Positions 6,326-12,513 of a stretch of DNA of 14,927 nucleotides are shown piece by piece. This DNA comes from an uncultured Bacteroidales bacterium (GTDB lineage: Bacteria > Bacteroidota > Bacteroidia > Bacteroidales > UBA932): assembly GCA_905235615.1 (NCBI GenBank), contig CAJOMB010000018.1, forward strand, positions 1-14,927, in the 5' to 3' direction. The position numbers and the translations under genes were made by a program. The number at the start of each line of letters is the position of its first letter. Positions within the stretch are counted from its first letter, which is position 1. The notes under the pieces are model-generated. The model searched no databases and was not told the origin of the DNA. It saw only the letters and a list, made by a program, of their open reading frames with translations.

Positions 6326-8407
6326 TTAATAGAAACGGGCACGGTTATCGGTCACGGTCTTGTCCATCATCAGGGGCAGGAGCATCTGGCTGTGATAGCT
6401 GTTCAGGCGGGCCTGGGCGGACTTGGCGTCATCTTCCGTGTAATAGGAGCCCATTTCACGGCCGTTCACCTGGAACAGGTAAGCGCCCATGATGCCGGCC
6501 ACGGGGCCGCTCAGGACTCCTTCCTTGGCAGCCGCCACGGCGCCCACGAAGGCAGGCTCGGTGGTGGGGGCGGAAGTGGTGGAGAAGGTGACGTCCGTGA
6601 GGGAAGACACGGTGGCGCCCAGTTTCTGGGCCACTTCCTCAAGGGTGGTGAGACCGGCCACCTGGGCGGCCACATCCTCCGCGTGCTTGGCAATGTACTT
6701 CTCACGATAGAGCTGGGAACGGATGGCCTCGGAAACCTCGTCAAGGGGAGTCACTCCTTCCTTGTGCTCTTTCTCCACGGCCACCACAAAGTAGTACTTG
6801 TTGTCAATGGGAATGACGTCGGAAGCCTTTCCGGGCTTGTTGTTGAAGGCCCAGCGGGTTACTTCCTTGGCGTGGGAAATGGAGCCGTAGGTATCTGTTC
6901 CCTCGTTGATATTCATGCTGCGGGCATAGGTGCCGGTGGTGTCGCAGACGGTCTTGAAGTTGGCGGCCTTACCCTGGGAGCGCACGGCCAGCAGGCGGGC
7001 CTGCTCGGAGATGGCGCGGTCCGTTTCCTTGGAAACGAGGGTCTCTTTCTCGAAGATGGCCACCTTCTTCTTGGCAACGGGCTTGGTGGCCTTGGTCACT
7101 TCCACCACGTGGGTGCCATACTGGGTGTGGAGCACGAAGGGCTTGCCCACCTGGGCTTCCAGAACGGGCTCGAATCCCTTGATCATGATATTGCGGGTCA
7201 TCCAGCCCAGATTGCCCATCTCACCGTCCTGGGCGTTGCCCTTGTCGGCAGAATAGAGGTTGGCCAGGGCGGAGAAGTTGCCCTTGTTCACTACACCCAG
7301 GAGGCTGTCGGCCATGTGGGCGGCATTCTCGCCTACCAGCATGATATGACGCACATACACGGAATCCGGGATGTTGGCGCTGTCCATGATGCGGGCGGCG
7401 TAGAAGTTGATGCCGGACTGATAGATGGGAGAAACTCCGCTCTTGTTCTCGGAGACGAATTTGTCCACGTCGGCATTCACGCTGCGGAGTTCGCCGTCCT
7501 TGTACCAGGCGTCGTCCCACTTGCGGTCGGAGTTCTTCTGGAGGAAGGCACGCACGTTGTCCGTGGAGGCGAAGGTGTCGTAGAGGTCGGTGAACTTGGC
7601 GCTGGCGGCGGCAATGTCCTCCTGGGAAGGATTGAGCTCAAAGACCGCGTAGCGGATGTCCCGGTTGGCTTTCTGACGGAAGTTGTCCTTGTGGGCATCG
7701 TAGTACTTCTTGATTTCGGCGGAGGAAACCACCACGGTGGAGTCTTCCGGGAAGTAGGTTCCGGGCGCCAGCACAAAATCTACGGAGGCGGTGGCGTTGT
7801 TTTCCTCGATGGCCTTCTTGCGCTCCAGGGCATTCACGTAAGAACCGGCGTTATACAGGCCGATGTACTTCTCGCTGAAGCGGTTGGAACGGGCGGCGTT
7901 CTGCAGGTAGTCACGGATGAGGCGATAGCTTTCGCTGGATTCGGCCATTTCCATGAACTCGCTCACGCGGGCGGAGGAGTAGTTGCCCTGCTCATCGTAG
8001 AAAGCGCCGAAACCGGCGGCTACGGCGGAAGGGTTGGAACCCACGAACATGTCAATCTGTTCCTGCTGGCCCACGCGGATGCCGGCTTTCTCCATGGTAG
8101 GGGTTACCAGATAACGGTCTATGAGGTTCTGCCAGGCCATTTCACGGATCTGGGTCTGCTCCTCTTCGGAGGAAGAATTGGTGCCGGACATCATTTTGCG
8201 CACCTCTTCCAGCTGACGGACTTCACCGTCAAACTGCAGATAAGAAACGGATTTCCCATTGATTTTGCCGACATCGTTCTTGGAAGAAGTGGACTGGATG
8301 GTCTGGATGATGTCGGACGGGTTTACAAGGAAGAGTAAAAGACCGAAGGCAATGATGAGGGTTGCACCAATGCCAAACTTAGTTCTGATGGTCTCAAGAG
8401 CTGCCAT
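6326..8407 (-). CDS. ppiD: Membrane-anchored periplasmic peptidyl-prolyl isomerase (PpiD/SurA-like)
   Basis: The 693-residue protein has a short cytoplasmic N-terminus, one membrane segment at about 11-29 (FGIGATLIIAFGLLLFLVN) and a long periplasmic part. Residues about 40-220 fit a SurA-N-like chaperone domain, starting with VGKINGKSVSYLQFD. A parvulin (PPIC) domain spans about 345-440, with its hallmark RHIML, the GEMGNLGWM stretch and the closing YGTHVVEV. A second, diverged parvulin-like region may follow at about 540-690. In the PpiD family these proteins assist folding of newly secreted and outer-membrane proteins at the inner membrane. Its own promoter (8455-8462) and A-rich leader support the ATG at 8407. 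ychF follows after 6 nt, and lptC lies 74 bp upstream. The symbol reflects architecture; orthology to E. coli PpiD is not proven. Confidence 0.92.
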   Translation of the reverse strand: MAALETIRTKFGIGATLIIAFGLLLFLVNPSDIIQTIQSTSSKNDVGKINGKSVSYLQFDGEVRQLEEVRKMMSGTNSSSEEEQTQIREMAWQNLIDRYLVTPTMEKAGIRVGQQEQIDMFVGSNPSAVAAGFGAFYDEQGNYSSARVSEFMEMAESSESYRLIRDYLQNAARSNRFSEKYIGLYNAGSYVNALERKKAIEENNATASVDFVLAPGTYFPEDSTVVVSSAEIKKYYDAHKDNFRQKANRDIRYAVFELNPSQEDIAAASAKFTDLYDTFASTDNVRAFLQKNSDRKWDDAWYKDGELRSVNADVDKFVSENKSGVSPIYQSGINFYAARIMDSANIPDSVYVRHIMLVGENAAHMADSLLGVVNKGNFSALANLYSADKGNAQDGEMGNLGWMTRNIMIKGFEPVLEAQVGKPFVLHTQYGTHVVEVTKATKPVAKKKVAIFEKETLVSKETDRAISEQARLLAVRSQGKAANFKTVCDTTGTYARSMNINEGTDTYGSISHAKEVTRWAFNNKPGKASDVIPIDNKYYFVVAVEKEHKEGVTPLDEVSEAIRSQLYREKYIAKHAEDVAAQVAGLTTLEEVAQKLGATVSSLTDVTFSTTSAPTTEPAFVGAVAAAKEGVLSGPVAGIMGAYLFQVNGREMGSYYTEDDAKSAQARLNSYHSQMLLPLMMDKTVTDNRARFY

Positions 8408-8427
8408 TTTATATTTACTTTTTTAAT

Positions 8428-8441
8428 ATTTTCGAAAAAAT
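8428..8441 (-). other. Small hairpin in the ppiD leader
   Basis: In the predicted ppiD mRNA this reads AUUUU-UUCG-AAAAU: a 5-bp stem closed by a UUCG loop. It lies between the likely transcription start and the A-rich stretch before the ATG. The stem is only A-U pairs and may be incidental to an AT-rich leader. Confidence 0.25.
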
Positions 8442-8454
8442 CGCTTAAGGGCTG

Positions 8455-8462
8455 CAAAGTTA
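8455..8462 (-). promoter_or_regulatory. Bacteroidota -7 promoter element for ppiD-ychF
   Basis: On the - strand this reads TAACTTTG, a full match to TAnnTTTG, located in the 74-bp gap between lptC and ppiD. It predicts a leader of about 40 nt rich in A and T. No good TTTG is seen about 20 bp upstream. It suggests ppiD and ychF can be transcribed independently of the upstream genes. Confidence 0.6.
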
Positions 8463-8481
8463 CGAATTTTCTTCTAAATAC

Positions 8482-9120
8482 CTACCATTTTTTTACGCGG
8501 GGGCCGATAAAGTTCACGGAGTCCACCACAACGGCGGTGGAATCGTTCTGAATCAGGAATTCGTTGTCGAAGGGATGCATGAGAATGGCGTTGCGGGCCA
8601 TTTCGTCGGAGCGCATCCCGTATCCCTGCATGTAGCCGGAGGGAGAAGACATCTTCACGTAACAGTCCGTCCAGATTTCCTTGGCCTCGCTGTCCCAGTA
8701 GAGGGTGTCCGTCTCCATGGTCTCCTGCTGGATGATATTGCGCACCACCACGTCTCCGAAGGCGCTCCACACCTCTCCGCCACGGCGGCTTCCGGGGGCG
8801 GGCTTGTCATGGCGGGCGGTCCGGGAGAAAATGGTGGTTTCCAGCTTCCCGTCTTCCGAATAGCCGAAGACGCGGATGCCCTCAGGAAAGAGGTCATAGG
8901 CCACGGTATCATGCTCGAAAACCTCCATCCTGGGCGACTCTACGCGCATTGTGAGCCGGCCGTTCTCCGTGCGGACAAAGAACATCCCGTCCACCGTCTG
9001 GAGCGGCGTTTTTTGCAGGTCCAGTTTCTCCGCTTCCGCCAGGTTGCTCCGGCAGGAATAGACGACGAAAGCAAGCGCCAGGGCGCTTGCTAACGTTCCA
9101 GGTATGTGACGTACATTCAC
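8482..9120 (-). CDS. lptC: LPS export ABC transporter periplasmic protein LptC
   Basis: LptC is the bitopic or lipid-anchored periplasmic partner of LptB2FG that hands lipopolysaccharide to LptA. The N-terminus (residues 1-23) is a lipoprotein signal ending in VVYSC with Cys23 as lipidation site. A lipoprotein rather than membrane-anchored form is usual in Bacteroidota. The body (about 40-200) shows the LptC pattern: TENGRLTMRVESPRMEVF, GKLETTIFSRTA, EVWSAFGDVVVRN, ETDTLYWDSEAKEIWTD, and a late SPSGYMQGYGMRSDE. The start is a GTG at 9118-9120 sharing one base with the TAG stop of the TPR gene (TAGTG); no ATG is available nearby, so the two are probably translationally coupled. A C-terminal FIGPRVKKW ends the protein. 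Other Lpt genes are not in the window. Confidence 0.88.
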   Translation of the reverse strand: MNVRHIPGTLASALALAFVVYSCRSNLAEAEKLDLQKTPLQTVDGMFFVRTENGRLTMRVESPRMEVFEHDTVAYDLFPEGIRVFGYSEDGKLETTIFSRTARHDKPAPGSRRGGEVWSAFGDVVVRNIIQQETMETDTLYWDSEAKEIWTDCYVKMSSPSGYMQGYGMRSDEMARNAILMHPFDNEFLIQNDSTAVVVDSVNFIGPRVKKW

Positions 9121-10448
9121 TATCGGCCACTGACGCGAACCGTGGTGAAGGCAGACATGCCTGCGCAGGACACGGTGTAGGACTGACCGGCGCTGAGGTC
9201 GTACATGAAGATCTCGGAGGCCTCGGGGTAGTAACGGGCCACGGAAGAGATGGCGGCGGCGGCGTCTTCGGCCAGGGTGGCGTCAGCGGTGCGGGCCTTC
9301 TGATAGAAGTCCGTGGCGGCCCAGTAGCGGGCGTACTTGTCCACTTCGCCGGAGCAAGAGGCGGAAGCCCAGAGGTTGCCCAGGATCATGTAGGCCTTGC
9401 CGGCATAGCCGTAATCCATCTCAACAGCCTTCTTGGCCGACTCGGAAGCCTTGCCGCGCATGTTGTTCTTGTAGCAGAAAGCGGCCAGTTCATAGTAATA
9501 CTGGGCGTCGGTGGCGGCGTCGGACTCATCGGAGGCGATGGCCTCTTCCAGGTAACGGCAGGCATCGGCCACGTTGTCGCGGGAAGCGTTCAGACGGTAC
9601 AGGCCATAGGCGCTGCGGAAAGAAGGATCCAGCTTGTACATGGAGGTGACGGCATTCAGGTAGAGGTCGTTGGAGGTGCAGTCCTCGGCCGAATTCATGA
9701 GCTTCACAATATTGGAAACCACGGCCAGGTTATTGGGATCCGCCTCATAACGGGGGCCGAAGATGGCGAGTAGGTTCTCGCAGGAAGCTACCTTGCTGTC
9801 GGCGAAGATGGACTCGATGGTGGCCTTCACCTTCAGGTTGTCCTCTTTCTCTGCGTCGCTCTTGGGGGTGGCGTTATCCACGTTGGCGGCCACCTTGTCA
9901 TAGGTGGCAATCACATCGTCCGCGCTGAGCTTGTTCTCACGGTAGAGCGTGATGGCAGACTGAAGCAGGTTCACCTGCAGGGGACCGTTGGCCTGTGCAC
10001 CCAGCTCGTCCACGATGGCGTTCAGGTTCTCATACGTATAGGCGGCGTCCGCGCTGCGATAATTGATGATATGCTGTCCCTTGTTGTTCAGGATGGATAC
10101 CCGACGCTTGGGATAAGCGGCCATACGCTTGTCCTGCAGGGTGAGGATGGTGTCCACGATGGCGCTCTTTTGGGCCGCGTCCTTGGTCTGGTTGTACAGA
10201 CGGGTCATGAGGGTGGTGCCATGAATGAACATGTTCTCGGAAGCCGTTGCCGGGCACACGGAATAGGCCTTGCGCCAGTTGGGCAGGGCGGAGTCGTAGT
10301 TCTTCTGCTTGTAGTACTCCTGATAATAGGAGAGGTACAGCACGCAATCTGCGCTGTCTTTACCATGACCGAAACGGGAGGTCTGGGCAAAGGCGCCCTG
10401 ACCCATGAGGGTGATGGCGGCGAAGAAAATGAGAGCTAACTTTTTCAT
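9120..10448 (-). CDS. Exported tetratricopeptide-repeat protein
   Basis: The 442-residue protein starts with a signal peptide MKKLALIFFAAITLMGQGAFA, cleaved before QTS, so it is periplasmic or membrane-associated. TPR-like helices are visible near 40-65 (YLSYYQEYYKQKNYDSALPNW), 250-290, 305-360 (RYLEEAIASDESDAATDAQY) and 355-400. The C-terminus departs from TPR: YYPEASEIFMYDLSAGQSY and TVSCAGMSAFTTVRV form a short beta-rich tail that I recognise as conserved in Bacteroidota homologues of this locus. The function is not established. Its fixed position next to lptC and an outer-membrane barrel suggests a scaffold in envelope assembly, which is inference only. The ATG at 10448 follows an A-rich leader; no clear promoter is visible in the 45-bp gap upstream. 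It overlaps lptC by one base. Confidence 0.85.
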   Translation of the reverse strand: MKKLALIFFAAITLMGQGAFAQTSRFGHGKDSADCVLYLSYYQEYYKQKNYDSALPNWRKAYSVCPATASENMFIHGTTLMTRLYNQTKDAAQKSAIVDTILTLQDKRMAAYPKRRVSILNNKGQHIINYRSADAAYTYENLNAIVDELGAQANGPLQVNLLQSAITLYRENKLSADDVIATYDKVAANVDNATPKSDAEKEDNLKVKATIESIFADSKVASCENLLAIFGPRYEADPNNLAVVSNIVKLMNSAEDCTSNDLYLNAVTSMYKLDPSFRSAYGLYRLNASRDNVADACRYLEEAIASDESDAATDAQYYYELAAFCYKNNMRGKASESAKKAVEMDYGYAGKAYMILGNLWASASCSGEVDKYARYWAATDFYQKARTADATLAEDAAAAISSVARYYPEASEIFMYDLSAGQSYTVSCAGMSAFTTVRVSGR

Positions 10449-10493
10449 ATCTTTTGCTTTTAAATTATTTTCTGAACAAGGTTTGTACCGATA

Positions 10494-11777
10494 CTATTGA
10501 TAGGCCCGTTTCTGGAACCAGATGTCAAAGATATTGAATCCTACGCTGAAACCAAAATAATTCTCTTTGACCTGGGAGGTCTGAAGGCCTCTTCGGCCCA
10601 CCTCCAAACCCACGGAAAGGCCGTTGTACCAACGGAATACGGGGAGCGTCATGCCTAAACTCAAGCCCACGGAATTGACATGGGCCCCGTCCACCGTATA
10701 ATAGGACTGCTCATAATAGGCGCCTGCCCGGTATGTGCAGCGGCGCATGAAATAGCGAATGTCGTTGCGGTTGGGGGTGATTTCCGCGCCCAAGCGGACA
10801 CTCTGTCCCGCCCCGGGGGCGAAGACGGCGTCTCCCACATTGGAGAACCCGCTCACCTGGTCCAGCTTGCTGCCACTCCAGTCGGTGCGGGTGTAATCTA
10901 CCTCCACCATGAATTTGTCCGTGTTCCGGTAGCTGACGCCCACGCCCAGCTCGTCTCCCATGCGGAGTCCTTTTCCGCTGAGTTCATCGGCCGTGCGCTT
11001 GCTGTAATAGCTTCCGAGGGTACGGTAATGACTGCTGTGCCCGAAGAATCCGGTGGAAATCCGGTAGGTGGCGCCCACCGTGAGGTAGGAGCCCGGAGCC
11101 AGCGCCTGCTGGTACTGGAGACCTATCTTGGCCGACAGATTATTGATTTGCAAGGAGTCTCCCTGGGTCATGGAGAGATAGGACTCGTCCGAACTGACAA
11201 GGGCGGATTTCTTGTTGATGTTGCCGAATACGTAATTGCCCTGAAGGCCGATGGAAAGGCGGTCCCAGAGGGTGATGGCGGCGGCGGCAAACACATTGTA
11301 AACGCCGCCGTTGCCCGTGGAAGTGAACTGGCGCCGGCCGGCTCTCACATCCATTTCCGTGTAGGAAATGCTGTAACCCACGTCACTGACCGGGCGCACG
11401 CCCACCATGAAAGCCGTGTTCTTCCACATGGGGAAGGAAATGGCCAGGTTGTCCGGAACGAAAGTGGCGTTGTAGGCCTGCTTGTCCCCTTCCTTGAAAA
11501 GGGAAAGGCGGCCGCCCAGGCTTACATCGGCCATGAAGGAAAGGGTGTCACGGGCGGTGACGGAGGCGGGATTGAGCACGTTCACGAAACGGTTGTTGCG
11601 GGCGGCAATACCCACACCGCCCATTCCGCGGTTCCAGGTGGTGCCCGGCTGGTGCAGGTTTCCTACGCCAAAGACGGAGTACGGGGAAAAGCCCACATAC
11701 GTTCCATCCGTCTGGGCCCAGAGGGAGAACCCGGCGGAAAACAGGACGACGGCCAAGGCCAGCAATCTATTTCTCAT
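10494..11777 (-). CDS. Outer-membrane beta-barrel protein (FadL/PorV-like)
   Basis: A signal peptide (MRNRLLALAVVLFSAGFSLWA, then QTDG) is followed by about 400 residues of alternating strands rich in Gly, Tyr and Ser. The start of the mature protein (GFSPYSVFGVGNLHQPGTTW, then RGMGGVGIA and NPASVT) resembles the FadL/PorV type of barrel, where an N-terminal plug with an NPA motif precedes about 14 strands. The C-terminus ends FGFSVGFNIFDIWFQKRAYQ, with an aromatic-rich last strand. FadL proteins carry hydrophobic molecules; PorV proteins act in protein secretion. Which applies here cannot be told. I chose the ATG at 11777 because it gives a compact signal peptide; another in-frame ATG is at 11789. 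Either start overlaps the end of coaX (by 11 or 23 bp), implying one transcript. Confidence 0.85.
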   Translation of the reverse strand: MRNRLLALAVVLFSAGFSLWAQTDGTYVGFSPYSVFGVGNLHQPGTTWNRGMGGVGIAARNNRFVNVLNPASVTARDTLSFMADVSLGGRLSLFKEGDKQAYNATFVPDNLAISFPMWKNTAFMVGVRPVSDVGYSISYTEMDVRAGRRQFTSTGNGGVYNVFAAAAITLWDRLSIGLQGNYVFGNINKKSALVSSDESYLSMTQGDSLQINNLSAKIGLQYQQALAPGSYLTVGATYRISTGFFGHSSHYRTLGSYYSKRTADELSGKGLRMGDELGVGVSYRNTDKFMVEVDYTRTDWSGSKLDQVSGFSNVGDAVFAPGAGQSVRLGAEITPNRNDIRYFMRRCTYRAGAYYEQSYYTVDGAHVNSVGLSLGMTLPVFRWYNGLSVGLEVGRRGLQTSQVKENYFGFSVGFNIFDIWFQKRAYQ

Positions 11778-12495
11778 TCCTTCGAACATACTCTTGCGCC
11801 ATTAGTGCCAACCCCATCAAAACGAGGTTACAAATTACAAATATGGAACTTTTCATCCGTTTTGCAAAATAATTCGCATCCCCGCCGGTGAATACCACCA
11901 CGTTGCCGGGATGAAGATTCAGGTAGCCTTCCATTTCAAATATGATGCCTGAAACCACTCCGGCCTCGATGGACGCCTTCTCGGAGAGGCCCAGAAGGTC
12001 CGGCGATTCCGGACTGTCCACCAAGGGCAGCGAGCGGGAATAGCGGCTCAGGGCCTTGAAACGGGTGCGGAAACCTAAGGAGATATTGCCTCCCTGATAC
12101 AGCCCTTCCTCGGAGGTGAAGTCGATGGAGAGGGTGGTTCCGAAGTCCACAATGGTGCAGCCCTTTCCCTTGAAAAGATGCCGCGCCGCCACGATGGCCG
12201 CCGCCCGGTCATAGGACAGATAGGTGGGAAGACCCTGGGCAAGAAGCGTTTCCTTGTGGTTCTGATCCATCAGGACAAGGCGCTCGCACTCTTTCTGAAG
12301 CAGCCGGATATCGGCCTCAGAGAAAGGATTGACAGACGCTACCACCATCACCGACGGCTTGTCCCGCCGGGTGAGGGAAAGGATGAACTCCAGAAACTTC
12401 TCCCCCTGATAGCGGAAGGTTTTTCCCAGCGTCATTCCCTGAGCCCACGCGGCCTTGAGGGCGGTATTGCCTATTTCTATGAGCAGGTTGGACAT
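11767..12495 (-). CDS. coaX: Type III pantothenate kinase
   Basis: CoaX phosphorylates pantothenate, the first step of coenzyme A synthesis, in the cytoplasm. The 242-residue length is usual. The ASKHA-fold motifs are recognisable: LLIEIGNTALK at 4-14 (phosphate-binding motif), YDRAAAIVAA at 95-104 with Asp96 as the expected catalytic Asp, TIVDFGTTLSIDF at 114-126 (Asp117 and Asp125), and GGNISLGFRTRFKAL at 135-149. Two positions differ from the usual pattern: Glu7 stands where Asp is normal in DxGNT, and Leu140 replaces the Pro of GGxIxPG. The fold is otherwise complete, so it may still be active. The ATG at 12495 begins directly before the first motif; an in-frame TTG at 12513 would add 6 residues. 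It starts 18 nt after the mfd stop codon and overlaps the next gene, so it is likely co-transcribed with both. Confidence 0.9.
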   Translation of the reverse strand: MSNLLIEIGNTALKAAWAQGMTLGKTFRYQGEKFLEFILSLTRRDKPSVMVVASVNPFSEADIRLLQKECERLVLMDQNHKETLLAQGLPTYLSYDRAAAIVAARHLFKGKGCTIVDFGTTLSIDFTSEEGLYQGGNISLGFRTRFKALSRYSRSLPLVDSPESPDLLGLSEKASIEAGVVSGIIFEMEGYLNLHPGNVVVFTGGDANYFAKRMKSSIFVICNLVLMGLALMAQEYVRRNEK

Positions 12496-12513
12496 AGCCT
12501 GCAAATTTACCAA

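Noticed and set aside
6392..8338. A 648-codon open frame on the + strand covering almost all of ppiD; similar long + strand frames cover mfd (12703-14817), the barrel gene (10680-11891) and ychF (5183-6268)
   Set aside because: Each is in exact codon register with the real gene on the other strand. They stay open because TTA, CTA and TCA codons are rare in these genes. Their translations are rich in Gly, His and Val with no recognisable domain, while the - strand proteins are clear families.
9250..9275. GGC-rich short tandem repeat in the TPR gene
   Set aside because: It encodes a run of alanines in a helix (AEDAAAAISS) and is too short to be more than coding bias.
10449..10493. Promoter in the gap between the barrel gene and the TPR gene
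   Set aside because: The gap is AT-rich, but no TAnnTTTG is present; the best run (TAATTTAA) lacks the final TG. Read-through from upstream is the simpler reading.
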